DNA from: DATCJY01 sp036562565
Lineage (GTDB): Bacteria > Bacteroidota > Bacteroidia > Flavobacteriales_D > Sanyastnellaceae
DNA length: 64,000 bases
Direction: 5' to 3'
Assembly: GCA_036562565.1 (NCBI GenBank)
Contig: DATCJY010000045.1
Span: 1-64,000 of the forward strand
Part shown: positions 52,223-61,576 of the stretch, piece after piece
How positions within the stretch are numbered: the first letter of the stretch is position 1
Layout of the letters: the number at the start of each line of letters is the position of its first letter
Made by a program: the position numbers and the translations under genes
The notes under the pieces: model-generated
Databases searched by the model: none
Seen by the model: the letters and a program-made list of their open reading frames with translations, nothing else
Told to the model about the DNA's origin: nothing

Positions 52223-54163
52223 ATGATTACAATCACTCTTCCGGATGGAAGTATGAGAGAAGTAGAGTCCGGTACAACTCCCATGCAAGTAGCCATGAGC
52301 ATCAGCGAAGGCCTTGCCCGTAATGTGCTGGCTGCTGTTGTAGATGGTCAGGTGGTGGATGCCTCCCGCCCTATAACGAGCAACGCAACGCTCAAGCTTC
52401 TTACCTGGAACGATGATGACGGCAAGAGTACCATGTGGCACTCCTCTGCCCACCTTATGGCTGAAGCACTGGAAGCACACTACCCGGGAATCAAACTTGC
52501 TATTGGTCCTCCGGTAGAAAATGGCTTCTATTACGATGTGGACTTTGGAGACTACGAATTCTCTCAGGCCGATTTCGCGAAAATTGAAAAGACTATGCTG
52601 GAATTGGCTCGCAAAAAGAGCGAATACATCCGCAAAGAAGTCTCCAAAGCCGATGCCATTGAATACTTCAAGCAGAAAAACGACCCTTATAAACTTGAAT
52701 TGCTCGAGGATTTAGAAGACGGTACCATCACCTTCTATACGCAGGGCAACTTCACCGACTTGTGTCGAGGCCCACACATCCCGAACACCGGGTTCATCAA
52801 AGCAGTGAAACTGCTCAACGTTGCAGGTGCTTACTGGCGCGGTGATGAAAAAAACAAAATGCTTACCCGCGTGTATGGTATCACCTTCCCTAAGCAATCT
52901 GAGCTGGAAGAATACCTCAAACTTCTAGAAGAAGCCAAAAAACGCGACCACCGCAAGCTAGGCAAAGAACTAGGGCTTTTCACTTTCAGCCACAAAGTTG
53001 GAAGCGGTTTGCCTCTCTGGTTGCCCAAAGGAGCCGATTTGCGCGGAAGACTTCAAGCCTTCTTGACCAACGCTCAACGCAAAATGGGCTACCAACAAGT
53101 AATTACTCCGCACATCGGTGGCAAAGAACTATACGAAACAAGTGGACACTGGGAGAAATACGGAAAGGACAGCTTCCAGCCAATAGCCACTCCGCAGGAA
53201 GGGGAGCTCTATATGCTCAAGCCGATGAACTGCCCTCACCACTGTGAGATTTTCAAGGCCGAGCCTCGCTCCTATCGCGACTTACCATTGCGACTTGCTG
53301 AGTTCGGTACCGTGTACCGTTTTGAGCAAACTGGTGAGTTGCATGGTCTAACGCGTGTAAGAGGATTTACCCAAGACGATGCACACATCTTCTGCACCAA
53401 TGACCAAGTGAAAGAAGAGGTTGGAAAAGTAATCGACCTAGTGCTTTATATTTTTAAGACCCTGGACTTCCCTGAGTTCTTGGCACAAGTTTCATTGCGC
53501 GACCCAAACAATCCTTCCAAATACATCGGTAGCGATGAAAACTGGGAGAAAGCAGAACGTGCCATCAAGGAAGTTGCTGAAGAAAAAGGACTTAAAACCG
53601 TTATTGAATATGGTGAAGCAGCCTTCTATGGCCCTAAGCTCGACTTCATGGTCCGCGATGCACTAGGTAGAAAATGGCAACTCGGTACCGTACAAATCGA
53701 CTATAACTTGCCGGAGCGCTTCGAGCTTGAATATACCGGTGCTGACAACCACAAGCACCGTCCGGTGATGATTCACCGTGCACCTTTTGGCTCCATGGAG
53801 CGCTTCGTGGCCATTCTCATCGAACACTGTGCCGGACAATTCCCACTCTGGCTTACTCCCGAGCAGGTCAGAGTGTTACCTGTCAGTGAAAAATACAATG
53901 AGTATGCACATAAAGTATCAACGGAACTAAATTCTTACGATATTCGCGCCCTCGTTGACGAAAGAAACGAAAAAGTAGGGAAGAAAATCCGCGATGCAGA
54001 AGTGGAAAAAGTTCCTTACATGCTCGTTGTAGGCGAGGAAGAGCAAGGCGCTCAGGAGGTTTCAGCACGCAAAAAAGGTGAAGGAGACCTCGGAAAAATG
54101 AGCATCACCGCTTTCGCCCAAAAAGTGAACGAAGAGATTAAAAACATGTTGGCTGAACTATAA
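52223..54163 (+). CDS. thrS: Threonyl-tRNA synthetase
   Basis: Attaches threonine to its tRNA and edits mischarged serine. The product has 646 residues, the usual length. Domains run: TGS (1-62, starting [17 protein letters not shown]), editing domain with [15 protein letters not shown] and [13 protein letters not shown], class II catalytic core with [11 protein letters not shown] (zinc ligand Cys) and [20 protein letters not shown], and the anticodon-binding domain from about 545 ([17 protein letters not shown]). It heads the thrS-infC-rpmI-rplT cluster, an order conserved in bacteria. No tRNA-sensing leader is seen. Confidence 0.97.
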   Translation: MITITLPDGSMREVESGTTPMQVAMSISEGLARNVLAAVVDGQVVDASRPITSNATLKLLTWNDDDGKSTMWHSSAHLMAEALEAHYPGIKLAIGPPVENGFYYDVDFGDYEFSQADFAKIEKTMLELARKKSEYIRKEVSKADAIEYFKQKNDPYKLELLEDLEDGTITFYTQGNFTDLCRGPHIPNTGFIKAVKLLNVAGAYWRGDEKNKMLTRVYGITFPKQSELEEYLKLLEEAKKRDHRKLGKELGLFTFSHKVGSGLPLWLPKGADLRGRLQAFLTNAQRKMGYQQVITPHIGGKELYETSGHWEKYGKDSFQPIATPQEGELYMLKPMNCPHHCEIFKAEPRSYRDLPLRLAEFGTVYRFEQTGELHGLTRVRGFTQDDAHIFCTNDQVKEEVGKVIDLVLYIFKTLDFPEFLAQVSLRDPNNPSKYIGSDENWEKAERAIKEVAEEKGLKTVIEYGEAAFYGPKLDFMVRDALGRKWQLGTVQIDYNLPERFELEYTGADNHKHRPVMIHRAPFGSMERFVAILIEHCAGQFPLWLTPEQVRVLPVSEKYNEYAHKVSTELNSYDIRALVDERNEKVGKKIRDAEVEKVPYMLVVGEEEQGAQEVSARKKGEGDLGKMSITAFAQKVNEEIKNMLAEL

Positions 54164-54204
54164 ATCAGTCAATTTAAGAATAAATTAGTTTTTTTAACCC
54201 AATA

Positions 54205-54212
54205 AAAGGAGG
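54205..54212 (+). promoter_or_regulatory. Unusually strong Shine-Dalgarno sequence of infC
   Basis: AAAGGAGG, ending 4 bases before the ATT at 54217. It is the only clear Shine-Dalgarno sequence I noticed in the window, and it supports the AUU start. Confidence 0.7.
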
Positions 54213-54216
54213 ACCC

Positions 54217-54768
54217 ATTAACGCACCACAGAACCGGGCCATGAGAGGTAGAAGATCACTCGAACCCGAACACAACATTAATGAACGCATCACCGCAGCA
54301 GAAGTACGCTTGGTAGGTGAGAACATTGAACCTGGAGTTTACTCTCTGAAGGATGCTTTGCGTATTGCACAGGAACAAGAAGCGGATTTAGTAGAAATAT
54401 CCGGCAATGCGGTTCCTCCTGTTTGTCGTATAATCGACTATAAGAAGTTCTTATACGAACAAAAGAAAAAGAAGAAGGAAATCAAGGCCAAACAAACCAA
54501 CGTCTCTACCAAAGAGATTCGTTTCGGCCCAAACACCGATGATCATGACTTTGAGTTCAAACTCAAGCATGCAAAGGCTTTCCTTCAGGAGGGTTCAAAA
54601 GTTCGCGCTTATGTGCACTTCAAAGGACGCTCCATTGTATATAAAGACCGTGGCGAAATTTTGCTCACCCGTTTCATTCAAGAACTGATGGACTACGGAT
54701 TGCCTGAGCAAATGCCAAAATTGGACGGCAAGAGGATGTTTGTCACCATCAACCCCAAGAAAAAGTGA
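54217..54768 (+). CDS. infC: Translation initiation factor IF-3, probable AUU start
   Basis: IF-3 binds the 30S subunit and rejects wrong start codons. The protein (183 residues from ATT 54217) begins with the family's opening, [19 protein letters not shown], and has the N-domain [19 protein letters not shown], the linker [15 protein letters not shown], and the C-domain [21 protein letters not shown]. The first ATG (54241) would drop eight conserved residues and leave the strong ribosome site too far away. An AUU start is the known device by which IF-3 limits its own synthesis. It follows thrS by 53 bases and precedes rpmI. Confidence 0.95.
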   Translation: MNAPQNRAMRGRRSLEPEHNINERITAAEVRLVGENIEPGVYSLKDALRIAQEQEADLVEISGNAVPPVCRIIDYKKFLYEQKKKKKEIKAKQTNVSTKEIRFGPNTDDHDFEFKLKHAKAFLQEGSKVRAYVHFKGRSIVYKDRGEILLTRFIQELMDYGLPEQMPKLDGKRMFVTINPKKK

Positions 54769-54827
54769 TGACCGCCCTCATAGGCCAGCAAAACTTGTAT
54801 TGAATTAAATTTTAAATAAACAGTAAA

Positions 54828-55031
54828 ATGCCGAAGTCAAAAACGAAATCCAGTGCGAAGAAGCGATTCACGATCACTGGTAGCGGAAAGATTAAGCGTA
54901 AAAAGGCGTTTAAGAGACACATCCTTACCAAAAAAGAGACTGCGCGCAAGCGTGCTCTAGGTAACGATGCGCTCGTACACCCAGCAGATGCTAAATCGAT
55001 CAGGAGACAATTGCTCGTCCCAATGGCGTAA
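54828..55031 (+). CDS. rpmI: Ribosomal protein bL35
   Basis: A 67-residue basic protein ([20 protein letters not shown]) of the large ribosomal subunit, matching the bL35 family in length and sequence ([20 protein letters not shown]). It lies between infC and rplT in the canonical order. The start is fixed by the MPK(M/S)KT opening. The 93-base gap to rplT has no hairpin that I could convincingly fold, though leader control by L20 is known in other phyla. Confidence 0.97.
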   Translation: MPKSKTKSSAKKRFTITGSGKIKRKKAFKRHILTKKETARKRALGNDALVHPADAKSIRRQLLVPMA

Positions 55032-55124
55032 TCCATTAAACAGAGCAGGTAAGTTTAACCCGACAAACGGTTCTTAAAGGTTGTCTGAAAGAGACAGCAC
55101 CGCAGTCAAAAAACACAAAACAAT

Positions 55125-55469
55125 ATGCCACGCAGTAAAAATGCAGTAGCTTCCAGAGCCAGAAGGAAGAAAATCTTAAAACTGGCAAAAGGCTATTTCG
55201 GTTCTAGAAAGAATGTCTACACCGTAGCCAAGAACTCAGTAGAAAAAGCGCTTACTTATGCCTACGTAGGCCGCAAACTGAAAAAACGTGATTTCCGCTC
55301 TTTGTGGATTGCACGTATCAACGCAGGTGCGCGCCAACACGGTATGTCTTACTCAGAGTTTATGGGTAAAGTGCATAAAAGCGGAATTGAACTCAATCGT
55401 AAAGTTCTTGCTGACCTTGCGATGAATCATCCGGAGGCTTTCAAAGCCGTTGTAGAAAAAGTGAAGTAA
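55125..55469 (+). CDS. rplT: Ribosomal protein bL20
   Basis: A 114-residue RNA-binding protein of the large subunit, needed early in 50S assembly. The N-terminal tail [20 protein letters not shown] and the core [21 protein letters not shown] are diagnostic; length is normal (113-120). Last gene of the cluster. A strong terminator (AAGGGAG stem, then TTTTTTT) begins 29 bases later. Confidence 0.97.
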   Translation: MPRSKNAVASRARRKKILKLAKGYFGSRKNVYTVAKNSVEKALTYAYVGRKLKKRDFRSLWIARINAGARQHGMSYSEFMGKVHKSGIELNRKVLADLAMNHPEAFKAVVEKVK

Positions 55470-55497
55470 GCTGAAAATATTTCACAGCGAAATAAAA

Positions 55498-55529
55498 AAA
55501 GGGAGCCATTTTTGGTCTCCCTTTTTTTA
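55498..55529 (+). terminator. Terminator of the thrS-rplT cluster
   Basis: Stem AAGGGAG/CTCCCTT with an internal GCC/GGT pair, then seven T. It stands just before the NHL gene. Confidence 0.88.
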
Positions 55530-55537
55530 TTGACCTT

Positions 55538-57364
55538 ATGAACGTTCTGCTCAAATTAATTCCTACCCTGCTTCTTATTACATGGGGGACTCTCCTACTC
55601 GGACAACGTACTCCAAAAAACGCCAACGAGGGAGATTTCTTTCCGAATGAATCCCTGTGGTTCAACACGAATGGAAAAGTCACCTTTCAAGAGGTAAAAG
55701 ACAAATACTGTGTGGTTATGGTCAATGACATTCGCAACTTGGAAGGATCATATTGTGCCAAAGCCCTGGAATTATTGAGTACCCGGTTCTACGCTCTGCA
55801 GTTCATCCATACCTTGGCTCCTCCGGTTGACTACAGCGTCTCGCGCACAGATATCTTGCGCTACATACAACAGAACAACTTCCATCACCCCATAGGAGTT
55901 CTGCCTGATTTCTCAGGTTTCAAAACATCTACCATCCAGGAGCTCCCCTATTTTCTTGTGTATGACCGCAATAACCAGCCGATTTATCAAGGTAGTGGCA
56001 TCAATGCCTTCTTGGAGATTGAGCAGCTCTTACAAAATTTCAATACAAGCAACGTCTCCAAGGAATACAGCCACTACCAAATCACATCTTCTATCAAACC
56101 AACTGACTGGGCAAACCCATTGATAGAGTTCCCCACCCATATTGCACCACAGCATTATGGCAATGGTATTTATGTAAATGATGTAGCACACCACCGCATT
56201 CTAGGTATTAACCGATACGGTGAATGCGAAACAGTAGATGGTGCCTCCATTTTACCAGGATATGATGATGAACAAGAGGGTGACATTTTCTTCCAGCACC
56301 CAAGTGGTATCACTACGGATGGTGAACTGCTATATGTTGCAGATACTTATAACAACCGCATCCGGCAAGTAAATCGCAACCAAATGCAGGCCATAACCAT
56401 CAATGGAAATGGAAGGCCGGACAGCCTAGGGCTCCCCACAGATGTTGAGTTCTGGAAAAACAGACTATACGTGTTGGATGGTCTCAGAAATCAGGTTCGA
56501 TTGGTGAACATCGATAAAAAAACTTCTACCCTTTTTGCCCAACTACCCACCAAACGCATCGGTATGAATCGCGTCTATCCCTTAAATCTCGCAGCAGGAA
56601 AGAAAGTGCTCTATGTCACAATGTCTGATGGAGAATTGTGGACCATTGATAAGAAAGGTAAGGTAAATCTTGTCTCGCCCCCCGGCAACATCCGCGTCAA
56701 TGCAGTATGCGAATGGAAAGGTGGGTTGGCGGCCGTATCTGCGGAGAACAATGCCATTTATCTCATGAAGAAAAACAAATGGGAACTACTTGCTGATGGA
56801 AAAGACACACAAAGTATGCAGCTTGGCATACCTCCTCTCAACCGGCCTTATGATATCACCGTGGTAAATGGCGAGTTGTACATTAGCGATACTTACAACC
56901 ATTGCATTCGCGTCATTCATTCAGAAAAAGAAAGTACTCCGCATATTTTCAGACTTCAGCTCAATGACCTTTTGATTTCAGAAGAGCAAGCAAATACCTA
57001 TGGGCAGTTGGTTGTGCTGGATACTGTATTCGTAAGCCAACAAACCACTGCCGTGAAAGTGCAGCTCGACTTACAAGGCTATCAGATAAAATCAGGAGGT
57101 AAAAATCTTCTTGTTATGCAAGAGACTCCGGAGGCAGTTGAAATTTTAACTCCTGAAATCAAGACCCCTGAGTTGGCTTTCACCGTGCTGCCTAATAAAG
57201 GCTTGGATGCCATTTATCTGGAATGTTATCTGACCTTGGAACACCCGGATACTCCGCATTTCCAGATTATCAAGCGCTCTTATCTCGTATTCCCTCTTGA
57301 GTACAACCCCAATGCAGAGCAAGTTCAGCTTATTACTTATAAGCCTGATTTACTTCCGCACTGA
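55538..57364 (+). CDS. Secreted NHL-repeat protein with thioredoxin-like domain (NHLRC2-like)
   Basis: A 608-residue exported protein. The signal peptide is MNVLLKLIPTLLLITWGTLLLG. Residues about 30-170 look like a thioredoxin fold (YCVVMVNDIRNLEGSYCAKAL, ELPYFLVYDRNNQPIYQG) but without a CxxC. About 180-465 form an NHL beta-propeller (HPSGITTDGELLYVADTYNNRIR, YDITVVNGELYISDTYNHCIR), and the end is a beta-sandwich (residues 480-600). The order thioredoxin-NHL-sandwich matches the NHLRC2 family. Its role here is unknown. It starts 9 bases after the rplT terminator hairpin and its stop abuts that of the convergent TPR gene. Confidence 0.85.
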   Translation: MNVLLKLIPTLLLITWGTLLLGQRTPKNANEGDFFPNESLWFNTNGKVTFQEVKDKYCVVMVNDIRNLEGSYCAKALELLSTRFYALQFIHTLAPPVDYSVSRTDILRYIQQNNFHHPIGVLPDFSGFKTSTIQELPYFLVYDRNNQPIYQGSGINAFLEIEQLLQNFNTSNVSKEYSHYQITSSIKPTDWANPLIEFPTHIAPQHYGNGIYVNDVAHHRILGINRYGECETVDGASILPGYDDEQEGDIFFQHPSGITTDGELLYVADTYNNRIRQVNRNQMQAITINGNGRPDSLGLPTDVEFWKNRLYVLDGLRNQVRLVNIDKKTSTLFAQLPTKRIGMNRVYPLNLAAGKKVLYVTMSDGELWTIDKKGKVNLVSPPGNIRVNAVCEWKGGLAAVSAENNAIYLMKKNKWELLADGKDTQSMQLGIPPLNRPYDITVVNGELYISDTYNHCIRVIHSEKESTPHIFRLQLNDLLISEEQANTYGQLVVLDTVFVSQQTTAVKVQLDLQGYQIKSGGKNLLVMQETPEAVEILTPEIKTPELAFTVLPNKGLDAIYLECYLTLEHPDTPHFQIIKRSYLVFPLEYNPNAEQVQLITYKPDLLPH

Positions 57365-58426
57365 CTACCTGCGTCTCAAAACTCTTTCTAATGACAAAGC
57401 CGCTTCGGTATAAGTAGGCTCTATGCTTAATGCTGTTCTGTAATCTGCTTCAGCATCCTTCAGCATATTCATGCTTTCATAGCACAACCCGCGGTTGTAA
57501 TAAGCTTGATAATAGCGTGGAAATACCCCGATGGCATTGGTGAAATGATAGGCAGCACTGTCATACTGATTGAGGTATTCCAGAAAGATATATCCCTTAT
57601 TGAAATAAGCAGCCGAGAAGCGTGAGTCGATTTTGAGTATCGAATCATAACAAGCGAATGCTTCGCGATAGCGTTGCGGATTCTTATATCCTGTTTCTTG
57701 CAAGAACATTGCTTTATTGTACAAAGCCTCTACACTTTTAGGCCGCAGCTCAATTGCGGAATTATAATACTCTTTGGCCAAATCACTTTTTTGATTGGCA
57801 TAGAGCAACCCTACTTCAATGTACGCGTGATAGAAATTAGGATCAACCTCAATGGCTGTTTTATAGGACGATGCAGCAAGGTTCGTATCTTTTAATGCTT
57901 TGTACATTCTTCCACGGATATAATAAGCCTCTGCATTGTATTCGTTTTGCTGTAGTGCTGTGTTGAGGTGTTCACGCGCTTGACTATAGTTGCCCAAAAC
58001 AATATCAATCTCCGCTTTGCGCAACAAGCAATTTACATGTGTGGGCTCATGCCCCAAACATTCCTGATAACTTTGATAAGCCTCTTTGATTTGTTCTTGC
58101 TCAAACTGCAATTGGCCCCTGAGCAAATAAATATCGCCCTTGGTGCTATCCACTTCCATCGCCCTGCGGATGTCCTCGTAGGCTAGTCCATATTGTTTTT
58201 TCTCGCCATAATATTTTGCCCGTTCCAAATACACTTCATAGCTCTTTGGATTGTTTTTAATGCGCAAATTGATCTCCGCCAGCAGGGAGTCTATTTCACC
58301 TTCATGTTGAGTAATGGATTGGTTCTTTCCGTCATGGTTAGTGGCCGTACCCTCATTACAAGAGGAAAGCGCAAATACGACAATACTTACTAAAACCAGA
58401 AACCTAGAAAATGGGAGCTCCTTCAT
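57365..58426 (-). CDS. Tetratricopeptide-repeat lipoprotein
   Basis: A 353-residue lipoprotein. Signal and lipobox are FSRFLVLVSIVVFALSSC (Cys23). About eight TPR units follow from residue 50 to the end, e.g. YLLRGQLQFEQEQIKEAYQS, AYYIRGRMYKALKDTNLAAS and AYYNRGLCYESMNMLKDAEA. TPRs are scaffolds for protein contact; partners are unknown. ATG 58426 is chosen, because the frame to 58480 would run through the recA terminator. It lies downstream of recA on the same strand, with no promoter box visible in the 30-base gap. Confidence 0.88.
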   Translation of the reverse strand: MKELPFSRFLVLVSIVVFALSSCNEGTATNHDGKNQSITQHEGEIDSLLAEINLRIKNNPKSYEVYLERAKYYGEKKQYGLAYEDIRRAMEVDSTKGDIYLLRGQLQFEQEQIKEAYQSYQECLGHEPTHVNCLLRKAEIDIVLGNYSQAREHLNTALQQNEYNAEAYYIRGRMYKALKDTNLAASSYKTAIEVDPNFYHAYIEVGLLYANQKSDLAKEYYNSAIELRPKSVEALYNKAMFLQETGYKNPQRYREAFACYDSILKIDSRFSAAYFNKGYIFLEYLNQYDSAAYHFTNAIGVFPRYYQAYYNRGLCYESMNMLKDAEADYRTALSIEPTYTEAALSLERVLRRR

Positions 58427-58458
58427 GCGTTGTTTTAAATTCGGCTGCATACTATAAC

Positions 58459-58489
58459 GAAAAAGCCCACGAACATGCATTCGTGGGCT
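58459..58489 (-). terminator. Terminator of recA
   Basis: Perfect 10-base stem AGCCCACGAA/TTCGTGGGCT and five T on the minus strand, 30 bases beyond the recA stop. Confidence 0.9.
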
Positions 58490-58518
58490 ACAAATTTCGT
58501 CAATAATCGTGCTTGGAA

Positions 58519-59520
58519 TTATGCTTTTTGAGCAAGTGCTGCACGAACATTGTTTTCTATCTCTTCCATCAACTCAGGATTGTCTTCGAGCAGCTGCTTC
58601 ACGGCATCGCGACCTTGACCCAATTTGGTGTCATTATAGCTGAACCATGAACCGCTCTTCTTCACAATACCCAAGTCCACTCCCATATCTATCATTTCAC
58701 CAACCTTACTGATGCCTTGACCATACATAATGTCAAATTCAGCCTGACGGAATGGAGGAGCTACCTTGTTTTTCACCACTTTCACTTTGGTGCGGTTACC
58801 GATGATATTCTCACCATCCTTTATTTGTGTAGATCTGCGAATATCAATGCGTACAGATGCATAGAACTTCAAGGCATTACCACCGGTGGTTGTTTCGGGG
58901 TTACCGAACATCACTCCGATTTTCTCACGCAATTGGTTGATGAAGATGCAGCAACAGCCTGTTTTGCTAATAGTGGCAGTGAGCTTACGCAAGGCTTTAG
59001 ACATCAATCGCGCTTGCACTCCCACATTGCTATCACCCATCTCGCCTTCAATCTCAGCTCGTGGTGTAAGTGCCGCCACAGAGTCGATTACAATTAAGTC
59101 AATCGCTCCTGAACGAATCAAATTATCAGCAATCTCCAAGCCTTGTTCTCCATGATCAGGCTGAGAGATGAGCAAGTTTTCTGTATCTACACCAAGTGAT
59201 TCGGCATAAAACTTATCGAAAGCGTGCTCGGCATCGATGATGGCGCAAATACCTCCCTGTTTTTGGCATTCAGCAATGGCATGGATAGCCAAAGTTGTTT
59301 TACCGGAAGATTCCGGTCCATAGATTTCTACAATTCTTCCTTTGGGATAACCTCCAATTCCAAGGGCTAGGTCCAATCCAATGGATCCGCTTGGAATTGC
59401 CTCTACTTGTTCTGAGGCTTCATCGCCCAATTTCATTACGGCACCTTTACCATACGTTTTTTCCAATTTGTCCATTGCCAATTGGAGTGCCTTCATCTTT
59501 TCTTTATTGATTTCAGCCAT
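58519..59520 (-). CDS. recA: Recombinase A
   Basis: RecA drives homologous strand exchange and triggers LexA cleavage. The product has 333 residues, the usual length. Walker A is [15 protein letters not shown], Walker [20 protein letters not shown]; the L1 loop is [16 protein letters not shown] and L2 [18 protein letters not shown]. The C-terminal end is slightly acidic ([18 protein letters not shown]). A minus-strand TATCTTTG box lies 131 bases upstream. No SOS-box palindrome was recognised, which is usual for this phylum. Confidence 0.98.
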   Translation of the reverse strand: MAEINKEKMKALQLAMDKLEKTYGKGAVMKLGDEASEQVEAIPSGSIGLDLALGIGGYPKGRIVEIYGPESSGKTTLAIHAIAECQKQGGICAIIDAEHAFDKFYAESLGVDTENLLISQPDHGEQGLEIADNLIRSGAIDLIVIDSVAALTPRAEIEGEMGDSNVGVQARLMSKALRKLTATISKTGCCCIFINQLREKIGVMFGNPETTTGGNALKFYASVRIDIRRSTQIKDGENIIGNRTKVKVVKNKVAPPFRQAEFDIMYGQGISKVGEMIDMGVDLGIVKKSGSWFSYNDTKLGQGRDAVKQLLEDNPELMEEIENNVRAALAQKA

Positions 59521-59650
59521 AGCGCTTTCTTGTTTCTATTGTGAGTATTTGAATTTTGACGCAAGGTAAAGTAGAGCCATTGTAACCAATTTACAATGTG
59601 AAAAAAAGATTCATTGCAATGGAAAGAATGGCTTCAGGATTTTGTGCAGA

Positions 59651-59658
59651 CAAAGATA
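59651..59658 (-). promoter_or_regulatory. Predicted -7 promoter box of recA
   Basis: Minus strand TATCTTTG (TAnnTTTG), 131 bases before the ATG. Confidence 0.5.
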
Positions 59659-59717
59659 GCAGATTATTTTAACCTGCTATAAATCAACCCTAAATCGCCC
59701 TTACACTACGAAACTAG

Positions 59718-61094
59718 CTATTCCTTTACCATGCGGATGTGATGCTGCTCGGCACCGATTTTCAATTGTACTAGATATACACCTTCAGATACCGATTGCG
59801 TATCGAAAGTGATGCGATGTATTCCTTGTACCAAATTTCCGGAATAAACCTGCTGAACAGTTTTTCCAAGGATATCCAGCATTTCGATGTTCACTACAGA
59901 AGCTGCTTGCAGACCAAACTCCAGCACTGCAGCTTCCTTGGCAGGATTGGGAAATAGAGAAAAACCAGTAATCCATGCTGACGGCTCCTTCACGGATGTT
60001 ATAACTACTTCGATTGTTTCGCATTCGGTTGCCACGCATCCGGTTGGATTGGTCGTATCAACATAGATAACACAGATTTCATATTCACCTTCCTCCGTGT
60101 AGGTGTGTGTTCCGCTATCGCTTTGAATAGGATCTGAATCATCACCCCAATCAATTACATATTGCGGTATTGTGGCACCTGTTCCAACAGCTGTTGCAGA
60201 ATAGGTATTTCCGTTTGCGGTGATGGTCAACTCCACGGAACATTCAATCGATTCTTCAATGGTTACCTCTTCACATGTTTCAGCATAACACCCTCCGGGC
60301 AACATATTGCCATAGCCTACACAAATAGTATAGTCACCTGTTTCCTCATACTGATGAACCCCGGTGGAAGATTCTGTAGAAGATCCATCGCCCCAATCAA
60401 TAATGTATTGGCCATCGGTAAGGCCAGTTCCCTCAGCAACAACTGAAACAATGTTGCCACTTATCACCGTGCTTAACTCCACAGAACACTCCGGAGTTCC
60501 TCCACCATCAATTACAACACTTAGGTCACAATTGTGAACGAAACATCCCATCGGATTGCCTTGATCGATATATGTAACGCAGATTTCATATGTCCCGGGT
60601 TCAGTATACGTATGTGAAACAACCGGCATATTGCTCGCATCACTACCATCGCCCCAATCAATGGAGTACAAAGGATTGGTTGCACCGGTGCCATTGATGC
60701 TCACCGTAACGGTATTTTCCATTTGAGTTAACGAAGGCTGAACAGAGCAATTCACACTTGAAGCAACAGCTACAAAACTGCCTGTCATTCCCATAGCAGC
60801 ATGCGGTGTGCAGACGTATTCATATGTACCTTCTACCAACACCGTGTATTGAAACTCGGTTTCATCTGATGTAAGCAGACTATTCCACGGAGTGGCGCCC
60901 GCAGGAACAGAAGTGGAAGTAGTCGTGTGAGAACCCGCTGTCCATACCCATTTGACAACATCACCCACTTCTACTTCCAAAGTATTCGGATTAAAACTAG
61001 TACCTGTCTGTGTAATAATATGCGTTACTGCCAATAGTGACTGATGCATAAACAAGAGACAAAGTGTAAAAAGGAATGCATAGACTTTTTTCAT
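59718..61094 (-). CDS. Secreted plastocyanin-like/PKD-repeat protein with T9SS type A sorting domain
   Basis: A 458-residue protein. Signal peptide KKVYAFLFTLCLLFMHQSLLA, then a type 1 copper domain (about 20-110). The likely ligands are His in AGSHTTT, then Cys, His and Met in YVCTPHAAMGM, the classic C-x-x-H-x-x-x-M loop of plastocyanin and azurin. Three PKD-like repeats follow, each with IDWGDGS or IDWGDDS and a Y-x-I-C-V strand with extra cysteines. The C-terminus (FSLFPNPAKEAAVLEF... EGVYLVQLKIG) is a type A sorting domain for type IX secretion. ATG 61094 is chosen for the signal peptide. Probably an adhesive or copper-dependent surface protein; the role is unknown. Confidence 0.87.
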   Translation of the reverse strand: MKKVYAFLFTLCLLFMHQSLLAVTHIITQTGTSFNPNTLEVEVGDVVKWVWTAGSHTTTSTSVPAGATPWNSLLTSDETEFQYTVLVEGTYEYVCTPHAAMGMTGSFVAVASSVNCSVQPSLTQMENTVTVSINGTGATNPLYSIDWGDGSDASNMPVVSHTYTEPGTYEICVTYIDQGNPMGCFVHNCDLSVVIDGGGTPECSVELSTVISGNIVSVVAEGTGLTDGQYIIDWGDGSSTESSTGVHQYEETGDYTICVGYGNMLPGGCYAETCEEVTIEESIECSVELTITANGNTYSATAVGTGATIPQYVIDWGDDSDPIQSDSGTHTYTEEGEYEICVIYVDTTNPTGCVATECETIEVVITSVKEPSAWITGFSLFPNPAKEAAVLEFGLQAASVVNIEMLDILGKTVQQVYSGNLVQGIHRITFDTQSVSEGVYLVQLKIGAEQHHIRMVKE

Positions 61095-61229
61095 GTTCTG
61101 AGATGTATAGCGTGAATAATACATATGACGTCCTGAAGTCAGCACAAGTTGTTATGGTGGTAAAAATTATTCGAACATCTCTCGCATTGCTCGAATACAA
61201 AGAAGTTATTGGGGCGGCAAGTATATAAA

Positions 61230-61256
61230 ACAAGAGGCCGCCCGTTGGCAGCCTCA
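61230..61256 (-). terminator. Orphan minus-strand terminator upstream of the plastocyanin/PKD gene
   Basis: Stem GAGGCTGCC/GGCGGCCTC (one G-U pair) with loop AACG, then TTGTTTTATAT on the minus strand. It lies between a consensus promoter (61356) and the next gene, so it either ends a short RNA or attenuates that gene. Confidence 0.75.
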
Positions 61257-61351
61257 TGTCACTAAACCTTTAACCAAAACCTACCCACTATGAAACCTAT
61301 GGGAGGCCCTTTCATCAGATTGAACCCAGATTGGGTTGTCCGATAAAAGAC
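61257..61351 (-). ncRNA. Candidate small RNA or attenuated leader, about 100-120 bases
   Basis: Minus-strand segment from just after the promoter (box 61356-61363) to the orphan terminator at 61230-61256. It holds GGTTTTGGTTAAAGG before the hairpin, a motif also found before the terminator at 51558. The reading frames in it are too short to code for a credible protein. Confidence 0.5.
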
Positions 61352-61355
61352 GTAG

Positions 61356-61388
61356 CAAATATAGCCAGAAGAATTTTATCACTACAAA
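61356..61388 (-). promoter_or_regulatory. Consensus -33/-7 promoter driving a short transcript
   Basis: Minus strand TATATTTG (61356-61363) with TTTTG at 61385-61388, 21 bases apart: both Bacteroidota elements at standard spacing. No gene starts within 250 bases downstream. The remaining gap up to dtd (61389-61576) shows nothing else. Confidence 0.65.
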
Positions 61389-61576
61389 ATATTTAGGGGG
61401 ATATGACACACCCATAGCTGTTAACGTATGTAAATTGAGGAATTATATTTTTAGACAAATTCCAAAAATTCTTTGACTATAAACACCTCTCTTTAGACCA
61501 ATCACATGCGATGCGCAATGAATAAAAACAACACCAAATCGTAATTTTTATTCATTTTAACATAGAATTAAATCGT

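Noticed and set aside
55032..55124. L20-binding autoregulatory leader between rpmI and rplT
   Set aside because: Such control is known elsewhere, but I could not fold a convincing structure in this 93-base gap.
59718..60800. DNA repeats in the PKD gene
   Set aside because: The repeated IDWGDGS elements are protein repeats with divergent codons, not recent DNA duplications.
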